Assembly (NCBI GenBank): GCA_902826945.1
Contig: CADEGS010000033.1
Coordinates: 1 to 27,607 of the forward strand
Reading direction: 5' to 3'
Source of the DNA: an uncultured bacterium
Lineage (GTDB): Bacteria; Planctomycetota; UBA1135; GCA-002686595
DNA: 27,607 nt
Under the pieces are notes generated by a model that saw nothing but the letters and a program-made list of their open reading frames with translations, did not search any database and had not been told where the DNA came from. Made by a program: the position numbers and the translations under genes. Position 1 is the stretch's first letter. The number at the start of each line of letters is the position of its first letter. Positions 1 through 7,141 of this stretch are shown here, one piece after another.

Positions 1-379
1 GCGCGAGCAGCCAGCCGCGGAGCCGGCGCGGCGGCGCGATCCGTCGCCCGGCGAGCGTCGCCACGCCGGTGGCGACGAGCACCCCCGCCGTGACGAGGGA
101 GAGCGCGCGCCCGAGCGTCCCGCCGAGCGCCCCGCCCGCGCGCGGCGCGCCCGCGGCCGCGCCCGCGGCTCCGAGCCCCAGCGCGAGCAGCAGCGCCAGC
201 AGCGCGTAGGTGCTGGCCTTGCCCAGCGCGTAGCACGCCTGGCGCGCGAGCGCCGCCGGCCAGCGCCCGTCGGGGCGCCGCGCGACGAGCAGCGCGAAGC
301 CGCCGCACATGCCCGCGCAGTGCAGCGAGCCCAGCGCGCCCAGCAGCACGAAGGGGCCGGCGAAGGCGAGCGCGCTCAC
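1..379 (-). CDS. TauE/SafE-like (COG2836-type) membrane protein, 3' part missing
   Basis: The last gene of the oxidase/maturation run; its C-terminus lies beyond the left edge of the window. About 126 residues are visible. A GTG start at 379 overlaps the TGA of the upstream polyferredoxin gene (GTGA), implying translational coupling. The N-terminus is hydrophobic and carries HCAGMCGGF at about residues 20-28, the signature of the sulfite-exporter/UreH-like family that often sits at the end of ccoGHIS operons. At least three membrane segments can be seen (about 4-25, 52-72, 88-110). In this context the family is thought to act in metal (copper or nickel) handling or cytochrome maturation; that role is inferred from position, since the exact substrate of COG2836 proteins is not settled. 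Family call is fairly sure, function is not. Confidence 0.8.
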   Translation of the reverse strand, partial: MSALAFAGPFVLLGALGSLHCAGMCGGFALLVARRPDGRWPAALARQACYALGKASTYALLALLLALGLGAAGAAAGAPRAGGALGGTLGRALSLVTAGVLVATGVATLAGRRIAPPRRLRGWLLA

Positions 380-1287
380 GGGCCTGCGCGCTCCTTCCCG
401 AGGGCCGCGGCCTCCTCCGGCCGCGGCTCGCGCTCGGGGCCGACCCATCCCAGCCGCAGCGGCGTGGGCGTCTCGAAGCGCGCGGTGGTCGCCTCGCAGG
501 CCGCGACGCAGTCGCCGCAGCGCAGGCAGTTGGCGACGTTCGTCAGCTCGTCGGGGTAGAAGCCGCGCGCGCTGCGCGGCGCGCCCTCCGCCATCTCGCG
601 CGGCTTCAGGTCCACCGGGCACACGCTCTCGCACGCACCGCAGTCGGTGCAGGCCTCGGGGTGCGCGAACGCGACGCCGGTCAGGCTCGTCGGGCCGAGC
701 ACGGCGAAGTAGACGCCCGAGGGGCAGTACTCGCGGCAGAAGCGCATGCCGAGCCCCTGCACGATGGCGAACAGGCCGAAGGTCATCGCGCCCAGGAACG
801 CGCCCGCGAGCAGGGTCGCGCGCGGCGAGCCGTCGCGGAACACGCGCCAGTCCACCCAGAAGCCGAAGGTGATCGCCGCCAGGACCAGGCACACGAGGAG
901 CACCGACGCGAAGCCGAGCCAGCGCCGCCAGGTCTTGCGGTGGCGCCACTGGAACCACTCCGCCAGGCGGTTCAGGTTGCCGACCGGGCACACGAAGCCG
1001 CACAGCCAGCGGCCGAGGTAGCGGCTCGCCAGCACGATCGCCACGTTGATGCCGAGGAACGGGAAGGCGAACGCCTTGGCCGCCGCGACCAGATCCACGC
1101 GCTCGCCCAGCCAGTGGTTGTTGCCTCCCCACAGGTCGAGGCGCAGCGTGTTCGTCGCCGGCAGGAGCGCGATCCCGACCGTGCAGGCGACGCCGATCCC
1201 CCAGCGCCACCAGGTGTAGCGGTGCACGCCGGGCCGGGCGGCGGCCAGGCCGTAGAGCGTGCGGCTGCGGCGGGCTCCGACGGGCAT
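376..1287 (-). CDS. 4Fe-4S polyferredoxin, short CcoG/NapH-like
   Basis: A 303-residue membrane iron-sulfur protein. ATG at 1287, a few bases after the ccoI stop. About four transmembrane segments (27-44, 73-90, 123-143, 157-180) are followed by two CP motifs (C96/C100 and C184/C188) and two classical 4Fe-4S binding sets (C213/216/219/223 and C254/257/260/264). CcoG/RdxA proteins of cbb3 operons, reported to reduce copper for oxidase assembly, are usually about 450-480 residues with a C-terminal Ig-like domain; this one stops soon after the second cluster, so in length it resembles NapH/NosR-type polyferredoxins. Its place between ccoI and the TauE-like gene argues for a CcoG-type job in copper delivery. 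The role is inferred; the fold is clear. Confidence 0.82.
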   Translation of the reverse strand: MPVGARRSRTLYGLAAARPGVHRYTWWRWGIGVACTVGIALLPATNTLRLDLWGGNNHWLGERVDLVAAAKAFAFPFLGINVAIVLASRYLGRWLCGFVCPVGNLNRLAEWFQWRHRKTWRRWLGFASVLLVCLVLAAITFGFWVDWRVFRDGSPRATLLAGAFLGAMTFGLFAIVQGLGMRFCREYCPSGVYFAVLGPTSLTGVAFAHPEACTDCGACESVCPVDLKPREMAEGAPRSARGFYPDELTNVANCLRCGDCVAACEATTARFETPTPLRLGWVGPEREPRPEEAAALGKERAGP

Positions 1288-1292
1288 GGCGT

Positions 1293-3374
1293 TCAGGCGG
1301 GCGCGAGGAGCGCCGGGTCGGAGGAATCGGTGCGGGCAACGCGCTGCCCGCGCGCGGGCGGCGGGACGGCGACCAGGCGGCTCGAGGCGAGCACGACGAA
1401 GAGCGAGGAGGCGACCATCGCGGAGGCGGCGAAGACGGGCGAGAGCTCGCCGCGCGCGGCGAGCCACAGCCCCGCCGCGTTGTAGCCGAAGGCCCAGGCC
1501 AGGTTCAGCCGCGCCACGCGCAGCGTGCGACGCGCCAGGCGCACGAGCTCCGGCAGGGCGGCCAGGTCCGCGTGCAGCAGGTGCACCGAGGCCGACTCGA
1601 GCGTGCGCGGCGCGGCGTGGCGCATCGAGACGCCGACCCAGGCGGCGGCCAGCGCCGGGGCGTCGTTCAGGCCGTCGCCGACGAACATCGCGCGCGCCGC
1701 GCGCGCGCCGGCGCGCTCGGCCTTCTGCGCGGGCAGGAGCGCGGGCTCGACCGCCAGGCCGAGCTCGGACGCCAGCGCGCGCGCGGGACCCGGCGCGTCG
1801 CCGGTCAGGACGACGACCGAGAGCCCCAGGCGCTCGAGCGCGCGCACCGCCTCGCGCGCGCCAGGCCGGGCGCGCGTGGCGAAGCGCAGGAGCGCCAGGC
1901 GGCCGCCGCGCGCGCGCTCGAGCGCCACGTCGGTCGTCGGTCCCTCGTCCGGCGTCCCCGCGCGCACCAGGCGGTGCAGCGAGCCGTCCACGAGCCCCTC
2001 GACGCCGATGCCGGGCAGCGCGCGCGCCTCGCGCACGGGCGGCAACGCCCGGCCGCGCGTCGCGGCGCGCAGCGCGCGCGCGATCGGGTGGTCGCTGGCC
2101 GCCTCGAGCGCCGCGGCGAGCGCGAGCGCCGCCTCGGCCGAGAGGCCGGGCCCGGGCTCGACCGCCGTCAGCTCGAGCGCCTCGTCGGTCAGCGTGCCGG
2201 TCTTGTCGAGCTGCACCGAGCGCACGCGCGCCACGCGCTCGAGCACCTCCGCGTCGCGCACGAGCAGGCCGCGCCGCCAGGCCTGGCCCAGCGCGCACCA
2301 GAAGGCCAGCGGCGCGGCGAGCCCGAGCGCGCACGGGCAGGCGATGAGGACGACCGAGAGGCCGGCCAGGAGCGCGCTCTCCGCGCCCGCGGCGCGCCAG
2401 TGCCAGGCGACCGCGCCCGCGGCCAGGAGGGCGACGAGCGGCAGCAGCAGGGCGGACGCGCGGTCGGCCACGCACACCAGGCGCGCGCGCGTCCCGAGCG
2501 CGCGCTGCAGCACGCGCTCGACCTCGTCCTGGACGCGCTCGCCGCGCAGCGCGCGCGCCTCGACCACGAGCGTGCCGTCCACGAGCACGCTCCCGGCCAG
2601 GATCCTCTCGCCCGGGCCCAGGCTCCAGGGGCGCTCCTCGCCGGTCAGCCGCGAGGCGTCCACGAAGGAGCGGCCCTCGCGCACGACGCCGTCCACGGGG
2701 CACGCCTCGCCGGCGCGCAGCCGCACCAGGTCCCCCGTCGCCAGCGCCTCGAGGTCGACCTCCTGCTCGTCGTCGCCCCGCACGCGCGCGACGGGCCGCA
2801 GCCGCTCGCGCGCCAGCTCGCGCAGCCGCCCGGTGGCACGCTCGCGCGCGCGCGCGTCCAGCCAGCGCCCGAGCGTCACCAGCACGAGCACCATCGTCGC
2901 CGTGTCGTAGTACACGTGCGGGCCGTCCGTGAACGTGCTCCACAGCGAGGCCGCGAAGGCCGCGCCGCTGCCGGCCAGCACGAGCCCGTCCGCGGAGAGG
3001 AAGCGGCGCAGGCGCACGACCGCGTCCGCCAGCGGGAGGCCGAGCAGCACCAGGACCGGCAGCGAGAAGAAGAGCGCGCCCATGCGCGCCAGCCCGCGCA
3101 GCGCCAGGGCGGTCTCGTCCGCCGGCGCTCCAGGCGTGCCGTACAAGGAGAGCGAGAACACCATCACGCCCATCGCCAGGAAGGCCGACACGGCCAGGCG
3201 CGCGAGCAGGCCGTCGGCGCGCGCGGGCCGCGCGTCCCGCGCGTCCTCGGGGCGCGCCCGGCCGAGCAGGTGCCAGGCCAGGAAGCAGCCGCTGCAGCAG
3301 AACTCCGTCGAGCCGGAGGCGAGCGGCAGCCGGCAGTGCCGGCAGGCGCGCGCGGGCGCGCCCGCGTCGCTCAC
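1293..3374 (-). CDS. ccoI: CcoI-type copper-exporting P1B ATPase
   Basis: A 693-residue heavy-metal P-type ATPase, expected to move copper across the inner membrane for assembly of the heme-copper centre of the cbb3 oxidase. The N-terminus has a cysteine-rich metal-binding region (C11/C14, C26/C27, C30) in place of a typical GMTCxxC HMA domain, as in many CcoI/FixI proteins. The TGEE phosphatase loop lies near residue 241, the membrane CPC ion motif near 344, the phosphorylation motif DKTGTLTDE near 389, the HP locus in ASDHPIARAL, and GDGLNDAP near 564. The GTG start at 3374 overlaps the TGA of the small protein upstream (GTGA); the open frame runs further upstream, but that part reads through the neighbouring gene. 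Family certain; metal assignment rests on operon context and CPC. Confidence 0.92.
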   Translation of the reverse strand: MSDAGAPARACRHCRLPLASGSTEFCCSGCFLAWHLLGRARPEDARDARPARADGLLARLAVSAFLAMGVMVFSLSLYGTPGAPADETALALRGLARMGALFFSLPVLVLLGLPLADAVVRLRRFLSADGLVLAGSGAAFAASLWSTFTDGPHVYYDTATMVLVLVTLGRWLDARARERATGRLRELARERLRPVARVRGDDEQEVDLEALATGDLVRLRAGEACPVDGVVREGRSFVDASRLTGEERPWSLGPGERILAGSVLVDGTLVVEARALRGERVQDEVERVLQRALGTRARLVCVADRASALLLPLVALLAAGAVAWHWRAAGAESALLAGLSVVLIACPCALGLAAPLAFWCALGQAWRRGLLVRDAEVLERVARVRSVQLDKTGTLTDEALELTAVEPGPGLSAEAALALAAALEAASDHPIARALRAATRGRALPPVREARALPGIGVEGLVDGSLHRLVRAGTPDEGPTTDVALERARGGRLALLRFATRARPGAREAVRALERLGLSVVVLTGDAPGPARALASELGLAVEPALLPAQKAERAGARAARAMFVGDGLNDAPALAAAWVGVSMRHAAPRTLESASVHLLHADLAALPELVRLARRTLRVARLNLAWAFGYNAAGLWLAARGELSPVFAASAMVASSLFVVLASSRLVAVPPPARGQRVARTDSSDPALLAPA

Positions 3375-3583
3375 CGGGGACCGCTCTCCTGCGCGGTGCC
3401 CGGCTGGACCGGCCCCTGCTCCAGGAAGTCGGGGAGCTGGTACTCGAGCGTGTACCACACGAAGAACGCCAGGAAGCCCAGGTAGAAGAGCATCAGGTAC
3501 CAAGGCACGCCGCCCTTGCCGTAGGGCACGAGGGCCTGCTGCGCGTCGTCGCGGATGTCGGGGGCTTCGCCGCTGCCGCTCAT
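3371..3583 (-). CDS. Small one-helix membrane protein of the cbb3 operon
   Basis: A 70-residue protein with one membrane segment (about 27-44, reading VPWYLMLFYLGFLAFFVWY) and a short hydrophilic tail. ATG at 3583 overlaps the stop of the CcoS-like gene (ATGA), and its own stop overlaps the ccoI start (GTGA). It occupies the place where CcoQ/CcoH or the N-terminal anchor of CcoP would be found, and the W-Y-LMLFYLGF stretch recalls the N-terminal anchor of CcoP. Since the cytochrome c subunit here has its own anchor and is encoded first in the operon, this could be a detached anchor or assembly subunit. No firm family assignment is possible by reading. The gene itself is well supported by coupling on both sides. 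Confidence 0.7.
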   Translation of the reverse strand: MSGSGEAPDIRDDAQQALVPYGKGGVPWYLMLFYLGFLAFFVWYTLEYQLPDFLEQGPVQPGTAQESGPR

Positions 3584-3903
3584 GGACGGGTCCTCCGCAG
3601 GAGCTCCTGCTCCGCGCGCTCCTGCTCGAAGAAGCGCTCCAGCATCTCGTGCTTGGGCCGCTCGATGTCGCGGAACTGTCCGGTCAGGAAGGCCCACGCC
3701 AGCAGGAGCAGGAACCCGGTCGCGACGATGCCGTAGATCACGATCGGGTCGAACGCGAAGCCCGCCAGCTCGTCGCGGCGGATCGTCTTCAGGAACGAGT
3801 AGAGCTTGAACGTGAACATGCAGCCGGCCACGGTCACGGCCGTGCAGAAGAAGCCCAGCACGGCGCGCCGCGGGCCGCGCGGCTCTGCGGTCGTCTCTCT
3901 CAC
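3580..3903 (-). CDS. CcoS-like cbb3 assembly protein with extra N-terminal membrane segment
   Basis: A 107-residue protein with two membrane segments (about 14-34 and 53-73). The second segment and what follows, FLLLLAWAFLTGQFRDIERP (about 64-83), matches the CcoS pattern of a hydrophobic helix ending in W-A-x-x-(S/T)-GQF-D-(L/I)-E-x-P. CcoS is required to load copper and heme into the catalytic subunit of cbb3 oxidases. Normal CcoS is about 50-70 residues with one helix; here a first helix of some 50 residues precedes it, and the tail is charged and probably helical (rich in E, R and Q). GTG at 3903 overlaps the ccoO stop (GTGA). The CcoS match is from memory of the family pattern, so moderate confidence. 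Confidence 0.65.
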   Translation of the reverse strand: MRETTAEPRGPRRAVLGFFCTAVTVAGCMFTFKLYSFLKTIRRDELAGFAFDPIVIYGIVATGFLLLLAWAFLTGQFRDIERPKHEMLERFFEQERAEQELLRRTRP

Positions 3904-4517
3904 GGCTTCGCCTCCTGGCCGGTGCCCTGGGTGGTGCCGAGCCACTGCAGGTAGGTGACGAGCGCGAAGCCCTCCTTGTGCGGCTCGCCCTGCTCGTCGA
4001 AGTAGTACGCGTAGGAGGGCATGATCGACGTCGGCACGACGTTGCGCGGGTTGATCAGGTGCGCGATGTGCCAGTCGTTCGTGCGCTTGCCCTTCTCGCG
4101 CGCCAGGTCGGGACCGACGCGGCGCGTGCCCCACAGGTGCGGCTGGCTGAGCGCGTTCTGGTACTCCTGCGCCGTGCTGGGCGGGCCGAAGCGGCTGGCC
4201 TCGTTCGACACGACGCGCACGTACTGGCTGTGGCAGTGCCAGCAGGCCTGGCCGACGTAGAGGTCGCGGCCGAGCCGCAGCGCCTCGGCGTAGCTCGCCG
4301 GCGTCACCGAGCCGAAGCTCGCCGTGAACGCGTCGGGATGGTCCTCGGCGAGCTGGCGGAACTCGGCGCTCGGCTCGCGCGCGAGCTGCTCGAGCGTCTG
4401 GAACTCCATGTCGTGGTAGCTGGTCAGCGTCATCCACGGGAAGATCATGCTGAGCGTGATCGCCACGGCGAAGCAGCCGATGCCGGCCACGAAGAAGAGC
4501 GTGTAGAACTTCTCCAC
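3900..4517 (-). CDS. ccoO: cbb3 cytochrome oxidase monoheme subunit CcoO
   Basis: A 205-residue membrane-anchored monoheme cytochrome c that passes electrons from the diheme subunit to CcoN. One N-terminal anchor helix (about 5-28) is followed by a periplasmic domain with CWHCH (C92, C95, H96) and SQYVRVV right after it, as in CcoO, and a probable axial methionine M166 in SIMPSY. The length is typical. The start is GTG at 4517, chosen because the Shine-Dalgarno AAGGAGA lies seven bases upstream and overlaps the ccoN stop codon. It follows ccoN by 12 bp and overlaps the CcoS-like gene by four bases. Confidence 0.94.
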   Translation of the reverse strand: MEKFYTLFFVAGIGCFAVAITLSMIFPWMTLTSYHDMEFQTLEQLAREPSAEFRQLAEDHPDAFTASFGSVTPASYAEALRLGRDLYVGQACWHCHSQYVRVVSNEASRFGPPSTAQEYQNALSQPHLWGTRRVGPDLAREKGKRTNDWHIAHLINPRNVVPTSIMPSYAYYFDEQGEPHKEGFALVTYLQWLGTTQGTGQEAKP

Positions 4518-4524
4518 GGGAGCG

Positions 4525-4531
4525 TCTCCTT
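4525..4531 (-). promoter_or_regulatory. Shine-Dalgarno of ccoO overlapping the ccoN stop
   Basis: AAGGAGA on the minus strand sits seven bases before the GTG at 4517 and shares bases with the TAA stop of ccoN. It fixes the GTG as the ccoO start and implies that ribosomes finishing ccoN reinitiate here. Confidence 0.75.
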
Positions 4532-5954
4532 ATTCCGCCTCGACCGGCACGAGGTGCCGGCTCTCGTCGTACGCCACGCCGCCGCGCGCCGTCTGGATCA
4601 TGTTGTGGAAGAGGCACAGGAACCCGGCGAACATCAGGCCGCCGGAGAAGGTGCGCACCCACCAGAACGGCACCGAGGCGTCCACGATGTCCATCCAGTC
4701 GTTGAGCTGACGCTGCATGAAGCCGGCGATCAGGCCGGCCGCGGTCAGGTCCACGAACATGACCGCGATGCCGATCGTGGACAGCCAGAAGTGCCAGAAG
4801 CGCAGCTTGTCGGAATGCCACTCGCGGCCCGTCACGCGCGGCCACAGCCAGTCGATCGTGCCGAACATCCAGAACGTGAACGTCCCGAACATGATCATGT
4901 GCGCGTGGCCCACGACCCAGTCGGTGAAGTGGATGATGCGCTGGAACGTCCACGTCACCTGGAAGGAGCACTGCAGGCAGGTGATGAAGTACATCACCGC
5001 GCCCGCGTAGAACCAGCGGATCGCCAGGTTGGTGCGCAGCGCGCCCCACTTCCCGCGCAGCGTCATGAAGAAGTTCACGACGACCGTCGTGACCACGACC
5101 TCGATCGCGATCGTGGTCGTGATGGCGCCGAACTCGACGTAGTCGGGGATCGGGCTGATCAGGAAGTGGTGCACCCCGCCGAGCGGGTAGAAGAAGGCCA
5201 GCGCCCAGAAGCCGATCACCGAGAGCGAGTGGCTCCAGATCGGCCGCTTCAGGATCAGCGGCACGAAGAAGTACATCAGCCCCCAGCCCATCGGCGTCAC
5301 GTACAGGCCGACCAGGTCGTGGATGAAGAGCCCCGTGACCGCCGCTCCCGCCGCGCCCGGCAGCACCCACTCGGGCACGATGTTGCCCATCAGGTACGTC
5401 AGGGCCAGCCACACGAGGCCGGCCGTGATGTACCAGAGCGACACGTAGAACTTCTGGTGGCGCGCGCGGTAGAGCGGCACCACGAACTGCGTGATCAAGA
5501 GCACCGCGCCGACGACCACCAGGAAGTCGACCGGGATCCAGTTCAGGTCGAACGAGCCGGGGCGGAAGCCGGTGGGCGTCTCGCCCCACTCGATCGCCTG
5601 CGCGCGGTCGAAGAGATAGCCGCCGAGGGCCGCCGCCAGGATCGCCTGCCAGGTGAAGAAGATCAGCAGGCCGACCTTGCGCGACCACACGCGCTGCCCG
5701 GTCAGGCGCGGGACGACGAAGTAGAGCATGGCCGTGAAGCCGTTCACGAGCCAGCCGTACGCCGCCATGTTCGTGTGCAGGAGCCGCAGGTGTCCCGGCG
5801 ACACGACCTCGCTGTCGGGGTGCGGGAAGAAGCCCAGGAACTGCAGCGAGTACTCGAAGCCCGCCGCCATGCTGACGAAGAGCGCCGTGGCCGCGGCGAA
5901 GAGGTGCCAGCGCACCAGCCGGTGGTCCACCAGGGAGCGGTTCTCGTCGATCAT
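4530..5954 (-). CDS. ccoN: cbb3 cytochrome oxidase catalytic subunit CcoN
   Basis: A 474-residue polytopic heme-copper oxidase subunit I, type C, which reduces oxygen to water and pumps protons. Visible ligands: H60 for low-spin heme (LLHTNMAAYGW), CuB ligand H212 (IHDLVG), the tyrosine Y256 exactly six residues before the His pair, H262/H263 (YPLGGVHH), and the heme histidines around H342, H350 and H352 (HFTDWVVGHAH). The His-Tyr spacing is that of cbb3 oxidases, where the tyrosine crosslinks to H212; this argues against a nitric oxide reductase. About twelve helices are expected. The sequence around H212 (FIHDLVGLYVT, where classical CcoN has YGHNAVGFFLT) is divergent. ATG at 5954 overlaps the stop of the diheme cytochrome gene (ATGA). 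Confidence 0.93.
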   Translation of the reverse strand: MIDENRSLVDHRLVRWHLFAAATALFVSMAAGFEYSLQFLGFFPHPDSEVVSPGHLRLLHTNMAAYGWLVNGFTAMLYFVVPRLTGQRVWSRKVGLLIFFTWQAILAAALGGYLFDRAQAIEWGETPTGFRPGSFDLNWIPVDFLVVVGAVLLITQFVVPLYRARHQKFYVSLWYITAGLVWLALTYLMGNIVPEWVLPGAAGAAVTGLFIHDLVGLYVTPMGWGLMYFFVPLILKRPIWSHSLSVIGFWALAFFYPLGGVHHFLISPIPDYVEFGAITTTIAIEVVVTTVVVNFFMTLRGKWGALRTNLAIRWFYAGAVMYFITCLQCSFQVTWTFQRIIHFTDWVVGHAHMIMFGTFTFWMFGTIDWLWPRVTGREWHSDKLRFWHFWLSTIGIAVMFVDLTAAGLIAGFMQRQLNDWMDIVDASVPFWWVRTFSGGLMFAGFLCLFHNMIQTARGGVAYDESRHLVPVEAE

Positions 5955-6994
5955 CGCGTCTCTCGCAGGCTCTGCACGAAGTGCACGAGCGCCCAGATGT
6001 CCTCGGGAGCGATCGAGCCGGCGTAGGCGGGCATCGGGGTGCCGTTCACGCCGGTGGCGATCGAGCGGTACAGGTCGGCGGGCTGCGAGCCGGCGCGGAA
6101 CACGCCGCTCGTCAGGTCGCGCGGACGGATCGGGTAGCCCCAGTCGTCCTTGAACTCGGCCGCCGAGGCGCCGTCGCCGCGCCCCGACTCGCCGTGGCAG
6201 GCGACGCAGCTCGCGCCGCTCGGGCTCAGGAAGAGCTCGCGGCCGCGCGCGATCGATTCCGGCGTCGCCACGGGCTCGGGGACGGGCGGGTAGACCGCCT
6301 TGAGCGTCTCCGGCGACCAGCGCCGCACGACCACGTCCGCCAGGTCGTCCACGTCGGGCAGCTCCTCGTCCTCCCAGGCCACGTCGAGGACGAGCTGCTC
6401 GAACGAGCCCCGGATCGCGAGGTAGCGCACCCAGGCGACCAGGTCCATGCGCGTCTCGAACGACAGCAGGCGGAAGTCCGGCATCGACGAGCCCGACAGC
6501 CCGCGCGTGATCGTCTGGAACACGTCGGACTCGAGCGGCGCGAGGCCGGTGGGCGTGCTCGTGAACTTGAAGACGCCGCGCCGGAAGTTGCGCGGGCGCG
6601 GCTCGAGGTAGCGCGCCGCCGGCCCCGCCCCGTCGCCGGTCGTGCCGTGGCAGCCCACGCAGTGGGTCTCGTAGGCAGACGCGCCGGCCTCCAGGCGCGC
6701 GACGTCCACCAGCCTCGCCAGCGTCTCGGAGTCGCGCCCGAACCAGCGCTCGCTCGCCTCCGCGATCGCGGGCCGGAGCGAGAGCGAGTGCTGCTCCTCG
6801 AAGCTCGCCGCGTCCTCGTCGAAGGGCAGGTCGATCTCCGAGGCGGCGCGCCCCGGGTCGTCGCCCTCGGGATCGCGCCCGTCGCGCTGGCGCAGGAAGG
6901 GCGCCCCCATCAGCGCCAGCGCCGCCACCCACAGGACCAGCGCCAGCGCCCCCTGGCCTCGGCGGCCGTGCCGGCCGCGCCCCATGTCGCTCAT
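5951..6994 (-). CDS. Membrane-anchored diheme cytochrome c, CcoP-like
   Basis: A 347-residue protein with one N-terminal hydrophobic segment (about 15-34) and two cytochrome c domains: CVGCH (C112, C115, H116) and CVACH (C263, C266, H267). Probable axial methionines lie in SSMPDF (M171) and TPMPAY (M321). It should hand electrons from a soluble donor to CcoO/CcoN, the role of CcoP, but it differs from standard CcoP: a charged spacer of about 75 residues precedes the first heme, the two domains are separated by an acidic linker, and the gene is first rather than last in the operon. ATG at 6994 is preferred because GAGGTGG lies just upstream; the frame is open beyond it. Overlaps ccoN by four bases. 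Confidence 0.85.
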   Translation of the reverse strand: MSDMGRGRHGRRGQGALALVLWVAALALMGAPFLRQRDGRDPEGDDPGRAASEIDLPFDEDAASFEEQHSLSLRPAIAEASERWFGRDSETLARLVDVARLEAGASAYETHCVGCHGTTGDGAGPAARYLEPRPRNFRRGVFKFTSTPTGLAPLESDVFQTITRGLSGSSMPDFRLLSFETRMDLVAWVRYLAIRGSFEQLVLDVAWEDEELPDVDDLADVVVRRWSPETLKAVYPPVPEPVATPESIARGRELFLSPSGASCVACHGESGRGDGASAAEFKDDWGYPIRPRDLTSGVFRAGSQPADLYRSIATGVNGTPMPAYAGSIAPEDIWALVHFVQSLRETR

Positions 6995-7141
6995 GTCTGC
7001 CACCTCGCGAGTCGGCCGCCGGTCTGCGGCGACGATCGGGGAACGGTAGCGAGCGAGAGCGCGGCGAGGCGTAGGGCAGGGTGCGTAGAAAGGCGCAGGA
7101 ATCGTACGCACTCGCGCGCCGGCGACGGGCGGGCGCGCGCT
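6995..7141 (-). promoter_or_regulatory. Probable promoter/leader region of the cbb3 operon
   Basis: 147 bp without a gene between the kinase stop and the diheme cytochrome start; the largest gap in the locus, so a promoter for the oxidase genes is likely here. It contains a 7-bp inverted repeat, GTGCGTA at 7081-7087 and TACGCAC at 7105-7111, with a 17-bp spacer, which could be an operator. I see no clear FNR-type TTGAT-N4-ATCAA site and no clear -24/-12 element. No precise -10 can be named. Confidence 0.4.

Noticed and set aside
376..2943. Long open frame across ccoG and most of ccoI
   Set aside because: Only its last 303 codons encode a recognisable protein; the rest is an Arg/Ala-rich shadow of ccoI, a usual effect of very high GC.
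4530..5954. CcoN as a nitric oxide reductase subunit
   Set aside because: Y256 is six residues before the His pair, as in cbb3 oxidases, and CcoO and CcoI-type genes accompany it.
3978..6026. Long plus-strand frame opposite ccoO and ccoN
   Set aside because: His/Arg/Val-rich translation without domains, fully antisense to clearly conserved oxidase genes.
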